Shown here piece by piece: positions 47,179 to 58,708 of a stretch of 64,000 nucleotides of DNA (its first letter is position 1; every line of letters starts with the position of its first letter). Origin of the DNA: Acinetobacter piscicola (GTDB taxonomy: Bacteria > Pseudomonadota > Gammaproteobacteria > Pseudomonadales > Moraxellaceae); the NCBI RefSeq assembly GCF_015218165.1, contig NZ_CP048659.1, positions 3,596,001-3,660,000 on the forward strand, given 5' to 3'. Position numbers and translations under genes: made by a program. Under the pieces are notes generated by a model. The model worked only from the letters and a program-made list of their open reading frames with translations. It did no database searches and was not told the origin of the DNA.

Positions 47179-48513
47179 TTAAGCCTTCGCATTTTGGCGG
47201 ACTTGATCTGCCAAATGATTTGCAAGATCAGTTACTTCTTGTAAATTATCCCCTTCAACCATAACACGGATCACAGGCTCAGTGCCTGATTTACGAATCA
47301 GAATACGACCACGACCTTTCAATTGCTTTTCAGCTTGATCAAATGCGGCAACCAATGCAGGTACAGCAAACGGGTCATACATTTCTTCTAAACGTACATT
47401 CACCAAAACATTTGGCAAAAGTTTAAAGTCAGCGATTAATTCATCTAAAGCTTTGTCTTGCTCAACCATAACCGTCAAGACTTGTAGTGCTGCAATGATC
47501 GCATCACCTGTGGTACTTTTATCTAAAGTCAAAATATGACCTGAAGGCTCACCACCGATCACCCATTGATTGTCTTCAAGTGCCTGCAATACATAACGGT
47601 CACCAACTTTGGCACGAACAAATGGCACTTGTGCTTTTTCAAGTGCAAGTTCTAATGCCATATTGCTCATCACAGTTCCCACAATACCCGCAGGTTTGTT
47701 TGCGGCTTGTGTTGCGAGGATATATAAAATCGCATCGCCATCAACCAAGTGACCATGACGATCGACCAAAACTACACGATCCGCATCGCCATCAAAAGCA
47801 ATACCTAAATCTGCTTGGTGTTGTACCACTGCTTTTTGTAACTTTTCAGGGTGTGTTGAGCCACAACTTTCATTAATATTTAAACCTGTTGGTTCATTAT
47901 ATAAAGCTATAACTTTTGCACCCAACTCACGGAAAACAGCAGGTCCAACGCTATAAGCTGCACCATGTGCACAATCCACCACAATTTTTAAATGGCGTAA
48001 GTTGAAATGGTATGGGAATGTCGACTTACAAAACTCGATATAACGACCATTGGCATCTTTAACACGGACACTTTTACCCAAATTGGCGTTGTCTTCGATC
48101 ACGATGTCATTTTCTAATTCTTTATTAATCGCTTCCTGAATGGCGTCAGGTAATTTTTTACCTTCATCAGAAAAGAATTTAATCCCATTATCAAAATATG
48201 GGTTATGTGAAGCTGAAATTACGATACCCAAATTGGCATGTAAAGCACGGGTCAAATGTGCAATCGCAGGCGTTGGCAAAGGACCAAGCAAATGCACATA
48301 CACACCTGCTGCATTCAATCCTGCTTGTAAAGCAGCTTCTAAAATATAACCTGACAAACGTGTATCTTTACCTAAAACAACAATAGGCTTGGTTTTTGGA
48401 CTAATTTGCTTTAATACTTTTCCTGCTGCAAATCCTAATTTTAATGCAAATTCTGGGGTAATTGGGAGTTCACCAAATTTGCCTCGAATCCCGTCTGTAC
48501 CAAAATAACTCAT
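47179..48513 (-). CDS. glmM: Phosphoglucosamine mutase
   Basis: 444 residues. The phospho-serine loop [12 protein letters not shown] puts the active serine at S102. The metal loop DGDADR and the C-terminal [15 protein letters not shown] phosphate loop are intact. It converts GlcN-6-P to GlcN-1-P for UDP-GlcNAc, feeding peptidoglycan and lipid A. In E. coli glmM lies with folP and ftsH; here it is with pdxH. Confidence 0.97.
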   Translation of the reverse strand: MSYFGTDGIRGKFGELPITPEFALKLGFAAGKVLKQISPKTKPIVVLGKDTRLSGYILEAALQAGLNAAGVYVHLLGPLPTPAIAHLTRALHANLGIVISASHNPYFDNGIKFFSDEGKKLPDAIQEAINKELENDIVIEDNANLGKSVRVKDANGRYIEFCKSTFPYHFNLRHLKIVVDCAHGAAYSVGPAVFRELGAKVIALYNEPTGLNINESCGSTHPEKLQKAVVQHQADLGIAFDGDADRVVLVDRHGHLVDGDAILYILATQAANKPAGIVGTVMSNMALELALEKAQVPFVRAKVGDRYVLQALEDNQWVIGGEPSGHILTLDKSTTGDAIIAALQVLTVMVEQDKALDELIADFKLLPNVLVNVRLEEMYDPFAVPALVAAFDQAEKQLKGRGRILIRKSGTEPVIRVMVEGDNLQEVTDLANHLADQVRQNAKA

Positions 48514-48583
48514 TTTTTACCCACTTATTTATCGTGTTGTTTAACAGTTGATTTTCAATCGCATTACTTTACACCAAAATAAA

Positions 48584-48612
48584 AAAACCGTCATAAAATG
48601 ACGGTTTTTAAA
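48584..48612 (-). terminator. Terminator of guaB
   Basis: AAAAACCGTCAT pairs with ATGACGGTTTTT around AAA; a T-rich run of seven follows on the minus strand. Confidence 0.88.
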
Positions 48613-48639
48613 TGCAAAATTACAACGAAAAAAGATGTA

Positions 48640-50133
<1,494 letters not shown>

Positions 50134-50269
50134 CTATTATATACAAATTTCCGTTTAAATTTCATTTTTTATTGTCTTTTTTAAACTTGCATGGGACTTC
50201 CATATATACAAAATTTATCAAACTCTAGAAACTTGAAGTCTTATTTTATGTTGAATGAAAAAATAAGAC

Positions 50270-50560
50270 TTACTTTGCAGCATAGACACATGCCATTTCA
50301 TACGTCTTGGGATCATACAAAATGAGTCTTAAATCCACAAAACGATATTGCACCTCCCATGTTTTGCCACGCAGTGGGAAGTCTTATTTACTCAAACCAT
50401 AAGTGTCTGTGCACTCTGCATTGCCTATTCCCATTTCACTCATGAGCCAATGGGTTCGCGCCAAAGTAAAAGTACTGGTCGAATAGGCATAATCCGCAAG
50501 CAAAGTTAAAGCAATAAAAATACCCTGTCCTTTAACACACTTGGTCGTAGCCATCGTCAT
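50270..50560 (-). pseudogene. Small secreted-protein gene with an in-frame stop and no proper start
   Basis: A minus-strand frame downstream of ykgJ reads IFIALTLLADYAYSTSTFTL..., TDTYGLSK, then TAA at 50384-50386, and continues in the same frame as DFPLRGKTWEVQYRFVDL... to AAK and a TAA at 50270-50272. The N-terminal segment is a signal peptide. AAAGGACAG sits correctly before an ATT codon at 50519-50521, where a start would be expected; in-frame ATGs exist only further upstream, inside ykgJ. About 83 residues would be made without the lesions. Family not recognised. Confidence 0.5.
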
Positions 50561-50897
50561 TACTTGGCAATACAGGTTCAATTTCAACCAATGGAATCAA
50601 GCCATGTGCAAAGCGTGCTTTATTACACTGTGCATCGCCTGCTTGAACTTCCTTACAGCTTGAACTGCGTTGTTCATACATCGTACAGCTCACCTGCTGC
50701 CCAATCTCACCTGACAGCATGACACAACGTGGATTTTTTTGATTAGTGCCTTTCATACATGAATAGACAGGGGTTAATTCTTCCACCACATCATCGGGCA
50801 TGATCTCTCCTTCTGCCCAATAAAATGACACTCTAAAAAAGGCGCAACACGCCCCACAGCTTAAGCACGCATCCTGTGCTGGGATTTGAGACAACAT
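50532..50897 (-). CDS. YkgJ-family (UPF0153) zinc/iron-chelating protein
   Basis: 121 residues. The cysteine motifs of the YkgJ family are present: CLSCGACC at residues 11-18, then C.MYEQRSSSC and a late CNKAR. They probably form a metal or Fe-S site; the function is unknown. It overlaps the broken gene downstream if that gene's upstream ATGs are used. Confidence 0.88.
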   Translation of the reverse strand: MLSQIPAQDACLSCGACCAFFRVSFYWAEGEIMPDDVVEELTPVYSCMKGTNQKNPRCVMLSGEIGQQVSCTMYEQRSSSCKEVQAGDAQCNKARFAHGLIPLVEIEPVLPSNDDGYDQVC

Positions 50898-51033
50898 ATT
50901 TTTAAAATTCTCGTGGTCAAAAAAACCTCTCCCATTAAGTTACAATGAAAGAGGTTTAAAAAAGATTTTGGCACTGCAAATCTTAAAAATATTTTTTCTT
51001 CAACTCAATATTTTTTTCTAATTTTTTGTTCGC

Positions 51034-51831
51034 TTATTGCGGGCAGGTAAAAACCGTTTCATCCATCAAGTCGATGCCGCACTGTAAATTTTCGATCCAA
51101 TCCAAAAATTCATTAATCATTGCTTTACCAACAAAAGGCGTTCCATGTTGTGGGACGATCATTTCAATGTCCATTTGGCGTACCATTTTCACCCATAAAC
51201 GGATAATACGATTTGAACACATATAACGCTGATGAAAACCTTTCATCGTGGGAATATGTGCTGCAAAATTATCAATGGGTTTCGAAGCATCTTTGACCAT
51301 AGATGCGCCCATATCACCTGAAAATAAAATTTTCGCAATCGGATCATAAAATTGGAAATTACCCACTGAATGTAAAAAGTGTGCAGGCACAACAATAATT
51401 TGACTTTGTCCTAGTGTAATTGAGCCCCCTTGGTCAGGTAATTCGATCAGACGCTCTAACCATCCACCTTTCATGCGATCACTCATAAATGCTGAGTTTA
51501 AATGCGGTAGGAAACGTGCCCATAATTTTGAAGCCACCACTTTGGCATCTGTATAAACGAGCCAACGTGGCATAGAGGTAATAATGTCAGGGTCTTGATG
51601 CGATGCCATAACATAATCAAGATTTTGCAAACGCGTATATTTATTGAGTTCCATCGTGAGGGGCACATAGGTCAAATCACCACCGGGATCTAACACTGCT
51701 GCTCTTTCATGATCTAAAATTAAAAACTGATTGGCTTGTACACCTTCACCTTTAACTAAACTCGTAAAACTAATGCATTTATGTATACCATTATCAAACA
51801 GTACTTGCGATGTGGTGCGATCTAAAGCCAT
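51034..51831 (-). CDS. MBL-fold metallo-hydrolase, diiron oxygen-binding (ODP) type
   Basis: 265 residues. The motif SHQDPDI replaces the HxHxDH of hydrolytic MBL enzymes, and HFLHSVGNF, SGDMGA and VPQHG supply further ligands; this is the pattern of the diiron oxygen-binding domain of flavodiiron proteins. There is no flavodoxin domain, so partner electron carriers are unknown. It may act in oxygen or NO sensing or reduction. Monocistronic. Confidence 0.85.
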   Translation of the reverse strand: MALDRTTSQVLFDNGIHKCISFTSLVKGEGVQANQFLILDHERAAVLDPGGDLTYVPLTMELNKYTRLQNLDYVMASHQDPDIITSMPRWLVYTDAKVVASKLWARFLPHLNSAFMSDRMKGGWLERLIELPDQGGSITLGQSQIIVVPAHFLHSVGNFQFYDPIAKILFSGDMGASMVKDASKPIDNFAAHIPTMKGFHQRYMCSNRIIRLWVKMVRQMDIEMIVPQHGTPFVGKAMINEFLDWIENLQCGIDLMDETVFTCPQ

Positions 51832-52123
51832 ACCCCAACCTCTAAAAATTATTTATATATTTCACTTCTTTCATTTTCTTTTTCTACAAGCAATCAGACA
51901 TTTATAGTACAACATGTCATTCAAACAATTTATAGATGAGAACCCCGATGAAAGAATACGAAAGCGTATTTTAAATTCCTTATAATTTATAAGTATTATG
52001 ATCAAATTACAATTAAAACCCAATGTCAGATATCGAAATTTTGCAGTCATATTTAATAAATAGCATTGAGCTGATGAACAACTCAATGCAGCTGCAAAAC
52101 CAAAATGGTTTAACGATGAACTT

Positions 52124-52702
52124 TTAGAAAAAATAATGCTGTACTAAAGCGGCAACACCGATCACCAAGAAAATCAATGCACCAATTTTATGAATCAAAG
52201 AAATTGGTAATTTTTCTGCGAGTTTATTGCCAATAAATACCGCAGGTGCATTCACCAACATAATCCCTAATGTTGTCCCTAAAGTTACCCAACCGATACT
52301 GTCAAAACGAGCAGCTAAAGCAACGGTTGCGATTTGCGTTTTATCACCAATTTCTGCCAGAAAGAACAACACAAAAGTTGCCCCAAACACACCGTATTTT
52401 TGCCATTTGTTAATACTTTCAGACTCATCATCCAACTCATCTGGAATCAACATCCAACCTGCCATCGCAATAAAGCCAAGTGATACAATCCAAAGCAGTA
52501 CTGTTGGACTCAACACAGTGGTAATCCATTGTCCTAGCAGTGCAGAAACCCCATGGTTAACTACAGTAGCCAAGAAAATAGCGATCAGAATCGGTATAGG
52601 TTTGCGAAATTTTGCCGCAAGAAGTAACGCAAGTAATTGTGTTTTATCACCCATTTCAGATAGGGCAACGACAACAAGCGAGATGAGGAAGGCATGTAAC
52701 AT
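52124..52702 (-). CDS. mneA: UPF0016/GDT1-family manganese exporter (MneA-like)
   Basis: 192 residues with six membrane helices in two inverted halves. Each half has the family motif E-x-G-D-K-T-Q: ALSEMGDKTQ near residue 15 and LAEIGDKTQ near residue 117. Relatives (Vibrio MneA, Xanthomonas YebN) export Mn2+. A manganese-sensing yybP-ykoY riboswitch immediately upstream strongly supports this role. Confidence 0.93.
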   Translation of the reverse strand: MLHAFLISLVVVALSEMGDKTQLLALLLAAKFRKPIPILIAIFLATVVNHGVSALLGQWITTVLSPTVLLWIVSLGFIAMAGWMLIPDELDDESESINKWQKYGVFGATFVLFFLAEIGDKTQIATVALAARFDSIGWVTLGTTLGIMLVNAPAVFIGNKLAEKLPISLIHKIGALIFLVIGVAALVQHYFF

Positions 52703-52714
52703 GTCATATTCTCA

Positions 52715-52755
52715 GGCTAGCAATATTTACCAATGACTTATCCCTCCTGCTAGCC
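52715..52755 (-). promoter_or_regulatory. Hairpin between riboswitch and mneA start (expression platform)
   Basis: GGCTAGCA (52748-52755 in RNA sense) pairs perfectly with TGCTAGCC (52715-52722), with a GGAGGG-containing loop. It ends 12 nt before the start codon, next to the weak TGAGAA ribosome site, suggesting translational control. No T run follows, so it is not a terminator. Confidence 0.5.
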
Positions 52756-52795
52756 TTGTATCATGATATTTACCATAATATGCGGAGTGATAAAT

Positions 52796-52932
52796 CAAAG
52801 GTCTTGCCAACAAAAGATATGCTTAAAAAGCAGATTGGTTCTTTGCTATGATGACCATGTTCTGTTGAACAATTATGTTGACCATCACCTATTCACAACT
52901 AGAATGCATGTGAATAGCGGCTACTCCCCAAT
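52796..52932 (-). ncRNA. yybP-ykoY manganese riboswitch
   Basis: In minus-strand sense the RNA begins with GGGGAGTAGCCGCT (rc of 52916-52929) and ends with GGCAAGACCTTTG (rc of 52796-52808), the two conserved ends of the yybP-ykoY aptamer. Between them are helices, including ATTCACA/TGTGAAT. It lies about 95 nt upstream of a GDT1-type exporter, its classic target. Mn2+ binding would raise expression. An apparent plus-strand ORF here (52763-52963) is spurious. Confidence 0.9.
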
Positions 52933-53015
52933 GAAGTGTAGAACTAGTTTACAATGTCTATAAAAATTTTACAGCTATTTTTCCAATAATTTACTTGAAA
53001 GACCTATCTTCACTC

Positions 53016-53690
53016 ATGACGACAACCCATTTTTCCGAATATGTTGAGCAACACTCATCTCCTCAAACGATTTTTGTCCTTGGTGGTGGTCCTTCATTAA
53101 AAAAACATGATCTGACACCACTGAATACACCCGAACATTTCGTCATCTGCTGCAATCAAGCATTTCAACTGATTCCATCAGCAAAAATCACTCATCACAG
53201 TGACTATGCGTGGTGGGAGCAATATCAGTTTCGCTTAGCAAGCGAATTTCGAGGTGATTTCATCACAGGCTGTGGTCTAGGTAATAGCAAAACTTATCCT
53301 AAAGCGGTGACCGAACTCAAAATTACGCCACCGACACAGTGGGAACAGCTCTTTAGCTCAACGATGCAGGTCTACGGCAATAACTGCGGCTTGCAGGCAA
53401 TGTGTATTGCCCATTTATTTCAACCACAAAATATTGTGCTCATTGGCTTTGATTTCAAAACTGAAAATGGACAAAGTCATGGCTATGCAACAGAAAATTC
53501 TGCCTCAATAAAACGTTATGAATCTTTTTGGCGTATGTTTTTGAGGGATTTTACTGATTTTGAAAAAATTAAAGCCAAACAATGGAAAAAAGTATTTACT
53601 GACCACCCTTTACCTAGCATTTGGAATATCAATCCTGATTCAGCCTTGTCAATTTATGATCGAAGCAAAAATTTGAGCGATTTTCTATAA
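53016..53690 (+). CDS. DUF115-like (MptE-like) protein
   Basis: About 224 residues. An N-terminal nucleotide-binding-like loop VLGGGPSLKKHDL, the CCNQAF strand and VLIGFDFKTENG match the DUF115 / 6-hydroxymethylpterin pyrophosphokinase MptE-like family, related to glycosyltransferases that modify flagellin or surface glycans. No glycan cluster is nearby. The start is set at ATG 53016; a TTG 21 bp upstream is possible and neither has a strong ribosome site. Confidence 0.75.
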   Translation: MTTTHFSEYVEQHSSPQTIFVLGGGPSLKKHDLTPLNTPEHFVICCNQAFQLIPSAKITHHSDYAWWEQYQFRLASEFRGDFITGCGLGNSKTYPKAVTELKITPPTQWEQLFSSTMQVYGNNCGLQAMCIAHLFQPQNIVLIGFDFKTENGQSHGYATENSASIKRYESFWRMFLRDFTDFEKIKAKQWKKVFTDHPLPSIWNINPDSALSIYDRSKNLSDFL

Positions 53691-53710
53691 ATTTTAAACT
53701 TAGTCAAAAT

Positions 53711-53736
53711 AAAACCCCGCCGTAGCGAGGTTCTCA
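53711..53736. terminator. Terminator between convergent genes
   Basis: AACC.CGC pairs with GCG.GGTT around CGTA with one mismatch on each arm. It serves the DUF115-like and aceF genes. Confidence 0.6.
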
Positions 53737-53756
53737 TTCAGATTAAAAATTTAATT

Positions 53757-55730
53757 TTATAGCAAAATATTACGGATATCTGCCAATAATTTAGTCAGCT
53801 TATTGGTGAAACGTGCTGCATCTGCACCATTAATCACACGGTGATCATAAGACAATGAAAGCGGCAACATCAGTTTTGGATCAAAAGCTTCACCATTCCA
53901 TACAGGTTGCATAGTCGCAGGTGAAATACCCAAAATTGCCACTTGCGGCCAGTTCACTAATGGTGTGAATGCTGTGCCACCAATGGAGCCTAAGCTGGTA
54001 ATGGTAAAGTTAGCCCCTTGTAAATCTTTCGGTGAAAGTTTTTTATCACGGGCTTTTTTACTGAGCTCACCCAATTCAATCGCAATTTGCTTAATTGATT
54101 TTTGGTCAGGATTACGCAGTACAGGAACAGTCAAGCCATCTGGTGTTGCAACCGCAATACCCATATGAATTTCATGACGTAGCACAACTGACTTTTGATC
54201 ATCAGCCAAGTGCCCTGCAAAATAAGGTTCTTCTTTCAACAAGAATGCCACCGCTTTAGCAATGAATGCCAAAATCGTCAGGCTAATACCATCTTGCTTG
54301 AATTTACCTTTCAGTTCACCACGCCAAGCTTCAAGTTCAGTAATGTCTGCCAAATCAAACTGCGTCACTTGTGGAATAAAGTTATTCAATGACAATTGTG
54401 GTACTGACACTTGCTGTAAACGCGTCATTGGTGCAATTTCACTGCCACCAAATGCACTAAAGTCTGGCAATGCAGGCAAGCCTGAAGCAACCTGAGTCAC
54501 TGCTGCTTGTGGTGCAGATGGTGGTGCAGTTAAGCGTTGTTTAACATAAGCAAAAACATCTTCTTTGACGACACGATCATGCGGACCTGAAGACTCGACT
54601 TGCGCCAACAATACACCAAGTTCACGAGCCAGTTTACGCACCGCAGGACCCGCATAGACTTTGGCATTTTCAGCCTGTTGCTCTTTGCTGAGTTTATCTG
54701 AGGTATGAGCAAGATGTGCTTGTGGCTCTACTACCTTTTCTGCTTTGGGTGCAGCTTTTGTTTCAGTCTGTGCGGCAGCTGCTTTTTCTTTGATAACTTC
54801 AGAAGGTTTGACATCAGCAACCCCATCAATCGTCACTAAAGGCATGCCTTGTTTGACGTCTTGGTTTTCACTTACATGAATTGCTTTGATCGTGCCCGCA
54901 ACTGTACTTGGTACTTCAACTGAAGCTTTATCGGACTCAACAACAACCAAACTCTGATCTTTTTCAACACGATCACCGACGCTGACCAAAATTTCAGACA
55001 CAGATGCTTTATCTACACCCAAATCAGGTACAGCAATCTCTACAGGGCCGGCTTGTACAGTTGTTGCCTCAGCTTTCGGCGCTTCAGCAGGCGTAGATGC
55101 TACAGGGCTCGCTTTGGTTTCAGCAACTGCCACAGTCTCTTGGGCAACTGATACTGTTTTCACAGTAATTAAAACCACACCCTCTTTGACACTGTCGCCT
55201 TCTTTGACGATCACGCTTTCTACAGTACCTGCAACCGTGCTCGGGACTTCTACAGTGGCTTTGTCCGATTCAACCACCACGATGCTGTCATCAACCGCGA
55301 TTTCATCGCCTGCTTTCACCAAAATCTCACCGACCAGTGCTTTTTCCACACCAATGTCAGGGACTTTGACTTCAACAGTTTGCGATGTTGTTACAGGAGA
55401 TGCTGTTTCAGCTTTGGGCTGTTCAGCAACCGTTTCTGCTTGTGTAGGTTCTACTTCCACTTTTTCTTCGACTTGCGTAGATTCTGATTGCGTTGCTTCC
55501 GCTTCAGCAGATTCAACTTCAATCAGCACTGCACCTTCAGAAACTTCATCCCCTTCAGTAACTGCAATGTTTTTAACCACGCCTGCCGAAGTGCTTGGCA
55601 CTTCAACAGAGGCTTTATCCGATTCGAGTAATACAATACTGTCATCTACAGCAATCGTATCACCCACTTTTACCAAAATCTCAGCGACAGTGGCTTTATC
55701 TACACCAATATCAGGAGTTTTAACTTGCAT
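53757..55730 (-). CDS. aceF: Pyruvate dehydrogenase E2 (dihydrolipoyllysine acetyltransferase)
   Basis: 657 residues. Three lipoyl domains carry the lipoylated lysines K39, K157 and K268, each in an ESDKA[ST]VEVPS motif, joined by Ala/Pro/Glu-rich linkers. A peripheral-subunit-binding domain (about 350-395) and the catalytic domain ending in DHRVINGADAARF (H630) follow. It transfers acetyl groups from E1 to CoA. Its ATG overlaps the aceE stop by one base. The repeats produce long false frames on the opposite strand. Confidence 0.97.
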   Translation of the reverse strand: MQVKTPDIGVDKATVAEILVKVGDTIAVDDSIVLLESDKASVEVPSTSAGVVKNIAVTEGDEVSEGAVLIEVESAEAEATQSESTQVEEKVEVEPTQAETVAEQPKAETASPVTTSQTVEVKVPDIGVEKALVGEILVKAGDEIAVDDSIVVVESDKATVEVPSTVAGTVESVIVKEGDSVKEGVVLITVKTVSVAQETVAVAETKASPVASTPAEAPKAEATTVQAGPVEIAVPDLGVDKASVSEILVSVGDRVEKDQSLVVVESDKASVEVPSTVAGTIKAIHVSENQDVKQGMPLVTIDGVADVKPSEVIKEKAAAAQTETKAAPKAEKVVEPQAHLAHTSDKLSKEQQAENAKVYAGPAVRKLARELGVLLAQVESSGPHDRVVKEDVFAYVKQRLTAPPSAPQAAVTQVASGLPALPDFSAFGGSEIAPMTRLQQVSVPQLSLNNFIPQVTQFDLADITELEAWRGELKGKFKQDGISLTILAFIAKAVAFLLKEEPYFAGHLADDQKSVVLRHEIHMGIAVATPDGLTVPVLRNPDQKSIKQIAIELGELSKKARDKKLSPKDLQGANFTITSLGSIGGTAFTPLVNWPQVAILGISPATMQPVWNGEAFDPKLMLPLSLSYDHRVINGADAARFTNKLTKLLADIRNILL

Positions 55731-58441
55731 TATTTATTCTCCTCAGTTGGTTCTGCATATGCTGCAACATCTTGTACTGAAGGATGCGCCTGTGGTAACC
55801 AAGCCACTGGACGATCAACATCAAGTTCAAATGAAGAAATCGCATCTTTCACTAAACGTGGATCTACTTCGCCTTCATCTGCGAGTTTTTTCAGCGTTGC
55901 AACCACAATGTGTGCAGCATCAACACCAAAATAACTACGCAAATTGCCACGAGTATCTGAACGACCATAACCATCTGTACCCAGAGTCACATATGGACGG
56001 CTGTCTGGTAGATAAGCACGGATCTGTTCACTGTATGCGCGCATATGATCGGTTGCTGCAACCACAATACCATCTGTGCCACGGAGTTGCTGCGATACCC
56101 AAGACTCTTGACCATCTTCAAGTGGATGTAAACGGTTGTATTCTTCAACTGCCATACCATCGCGTGCTAACTCGTTAAAGCTTGTCGCACTCCAAATATT
56201 GGCATGAATTTGATATTCATCTTTTAAGATTTGTGCAGCTTTAATCACTTCACGCAGAATCACACCTGAACCAATCAACTGAACTGTCGCTTTGTCATCT
56301 TTTTCGAATAAATACAGACCTTTTTTAATACCTTCAATCGCTTCTTGTGGCAATGCAGGCTGATCGTAGTTTTCATTCATTAGTGTCAAGTAATAGAACA
56401 CACGCTCTTGATTGACATACATGCGTTGTAAACCATCATGCACAATCACGGCCAACTCATAACCAAAGCAAGGATCATAAGCCACACAGTTTGGAATCGT
56501 TGCAGCCAAAATATGTGAATGACCATCTTGGTGCTGTAAGCCTTCGCCATTCAGAGTTGTACGACCTGCAGTTGCACCACACAAGAAACCTTGTGCTTGA
56601 GAGTCACCCGCTGCCCATGCAATATCACCAATACGTTGGAAACCGAACATGGAGTAGTACATATACATCGGGATCATTGGCAAATTATTGGTTGAATAAC
56701 TTGTACCTAGTGCCGACCAAGCACTCATCGCACCTGCTTCATTGATCCCTTCTTGCAACATGTGACCATCTTTTGCTTCACGATAGTTCATGAGCTGTTC
56801 TTGGTCTTCAGGAGTATAGTTCTGACCATGTGCAGCATAGATACCCAGCTGACGGAACATACCTTCCAAACCAAAGGTACGTGCTTCGTCAGGAACAATT
56901 GGCACAACACGATCTTTAATCGCTTTTTCTTTCAATAATGCAGCAATCAAACGCACCATCACCATGGTGGTTGATTGTTCTTTACCGCCACTACCTTTGA
57001 GTACACCATCAAAAACTGAAAGTTCAGGAATCGCCAACGCTTCACTTTCTTTACGACGTGCAGGCAGATAACCGCCTAATGCTTCACGGCGTGCTTTCAT
57101 GTATTTTAATTCAGGAGAGTTTTCACCTGGACGATAGAAAGGTAGCTCTTCCAAGTCTTCATCTTTAAACGGCAGATTGAAACGGTTACGGAAATACTTC
57201 AATGATTCCAAATGCATTTTCTTGATTTGGTGCGTTTTGTTGACCGCTTCAATTTCTTCAGACAGACCATAACCTTTTACGGTTTTTGCCAAAATCACTG
57301 TAGGTTGACCATTACTCGTCATCGCTGCGGCATAAGCTGCATACACTTTGTATGGGTCATGACCACCACGATTGAGATTCTCAATATCTTCATCGCTCAA
57401 AGCTTTAACAAGCGCTTCCGCTTCAGGATATTTACCAAAGAAATGCTCACGCGTATACCCACCACCTTTCACTTGGTAACGCTGATAATCACCATCTAAT
57501 GCTTCCTCCATACGCGCTTTCAAAGCACCTGAAGCATCTTTATCTAATAAAGGATCCCAATGACGACCCCAGACGACTTTAATCACGCGCCAGCCTGCAC
57601 CACGGAATAATGATTCAAGTTCTTGAATAATCTTACCGTTACCACGTACAGGACCATCAAGGCGCTGTAAGTTACAGTTCACCACCCAAATGAGATTGTC
57701 TAATTTTTCACGACCTGCGAGTGAAATGGCACCTAAACTTTCTGGTTCATCCATCTCACCATCACCGAGGTAAGCCCAAACTTTGCGATCTTCTTCTTTG
57801 ATTAAACCACGATTCATCAAATATTTTTGAATATGTGCTTGATAAATTGACATGATTGGCCCCAAACCCATCGATACGGTTGGGAACTGCCAATAATCAG
57901 GCATCAAATAAGGATGTGGGTAACTTGAAAGACCTTGACCACCGACTTCACGACGGAAATTATTGAGCTGATCTTCAGTCAAACGCCCTTCTAAATAAGA
58001 ACGTGCATAAATCCCTGGTGCACAGTGACCTTGATAGTAAATCATGTCACCACCAAAGTGGTCACTATTGGCGCGGAAGAAGTAGTTAAAGCCAACATCA
58101 TACAACGTCGCAGAAGATGCAAAACTTGCCAAGTGACCACCTAGATCATCACCTGTTTTGTTGGCACGTAAAACCATTGCCAATGCATTCCAACGGATGA
58201 GCGCACGGATACGACGCTCCATATCTGGATCACCTGGCATAGCAGGTTGTTCTTCTACTGGGATCGTATTTAAGTAAGGAGTATTTAGTCGCTGAATAGG
58301 GACATGCTTCGAAATTGCTTGTTGGTATAATTTTTCGAGCAAAAAAGCAGCACGTTCACTGCCCATATGTTGCAACACAGAATCAAAGGCATCTTGCCAT
58401 TCTTGTGTTTCCTGTGCGTCAGTATCACCATAATACGCCAT
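55730..58441 (-). CDS. aceE: Pyruvate dehydrogenase E1 component
   Basis: 903 residues, homodimeric-type E1. The thiamin-diphosphate motif is GDGEMDEPES...NCNLQRLDG. The active-site histidine region and the transketolase-like central domain (GLQHQDGHSH) are present. It decarboxylates pyruvate and acetylates the E2 lipoyl groups. It forms the aceEF operon with a one-base overlap. Neither pdhR nor lpd is adjacent; E3 must come from elsewhere. Confidence 0.98.
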   Translation of the reverse strand: MAYYGDTDAQETQEWQDAFDSVLQHMGSERAAFLLEKLYQQAISKHVPIQRLNTPYLNTIPVEEQPAMPGDPDMERRIRALIRWNALAMVLRANKTGDDLGGHLASFASSATLYDVGFNYFFRANSDHFGGDMIYYQGHCAPGIYARSYLEGRLTEDQLNNFRREVGGQGLSSYPHPYLMPDYWQFPTVSMGLGPIMSIYQAHIQKYLMNRGLIKEEDRKVWAYLGDGEMDEPESLGAISLAGREKLDNLIWVVNCNLQRLDGPVRGNGKIIQELESLFRGAGWRVIKVVWGRHWDPLLDKDASGALKARMEEALDGDYQRYQVKGGGYTREHFFGKYPEAEALVKALSDEDIENLNRGGHDPYKVYAAYAAAMTSNGQPTVILAKTVKGYGLSEEIEAVNKTHQIKKMHLESLKYFRNRFNLPFKDEDLEELPFYRPGENSPELKYMKARREALGGYLPARRKESEALAIPELSVFDGVLKGSGGKEQSTTMVMVRLIAALLKEKAIKDRVVPIVPDEARTFGLEGMFRQLGIYAAHGQNYTPEDQEQLMNYREAKDGHMLQEGINEAGAMSAWSALGTSYSTNNLPMIPMYMYYSMFGFQRIGDIAWAAGDSQAQGFLCGATAGRTTLNGEGLQHQDGHSHILAATIPNCVAYDPCFGYELAVIVHDGLQRMYVNQERVFYYLTLMNENYDQPALPQEAIEGIKKGLYLFEKDDKATVQLIGSGVILREVIKAAQILKDEYQIHANIWSATSFNELARDGMAVEEYNRLHPLEDGQESWVSQQLRGTDGIVVAATDHMRAYSEQIRAYLPDSRPYVTLGTDGYGRSDTRGNLRSYFGVDAAHIVVATLKKLADEGEVDPRLVKDAISSFELDVDRPVAWLPQAHPSVQDVAAYAEPTEENK

Positions 58442-58584
58442 GTTTCACCTACTCCTTAGACTAATTTTCTATATCTTATATGTATCATGTTTTAGAGGTG
58501 TTAAGTTATCGTTACAGATGAATGTAGAGCTGTTGTATTATTTAGTAGCTAAATACATACTGACCAAATCTCACACAAAGCAAC

Positions 58585-58611
58585 AAAAAACCGCCAATAA
58601 AGGCGGTTTTA
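58585..58611 (-). terminator. Terminator of the M23 peptidase gene
   Basis: AACCGCC pairs with GGCGGTT around AATAAA; six Ts follow on the minus strand. Confidence 0.85.
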
Positions 58612-58708
58612 TATACACTTAAGATTTTATTTGATGATAGTCTATTGAAATATAGAATTCACTATGCATCCACACTCAAACAATATACATCAATCGAATG
58701 GTGCGTGA

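Noticed and set aside
51871..52086. 71-codon minus-strand frame between the MBL and mneA genes
   Set aside because: Composition is like random AT-rich DNA and no ribosome site is present.
52763..52963. 66-codon plus-strand frame
   Set aside because: It is antisense to the manganese riboswitch, lacks a ribosome site and has no protein-like composition.
53780..53860. Asn in DHRVINGAD of AceF, where E. coli has Asp
   Set aside because: Asn at this position is, as I recall, found in other E2 proteins such as that of Azotobacter; not a defect.
55600..55730. Suspected duplication artefact in the aceF lipoyl repeats
   Set aside because: Three lipoyl domains are a known E2 arrangement and the copies differ in sequence, so this is natural.
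55114..56178. 354-codon open frame on the plus strand
   Set aside because: It lies antisense to aceF and aceE; its Thr/Ser-rich composition is the complement of the repeated lipoyl-domain and linker codons.
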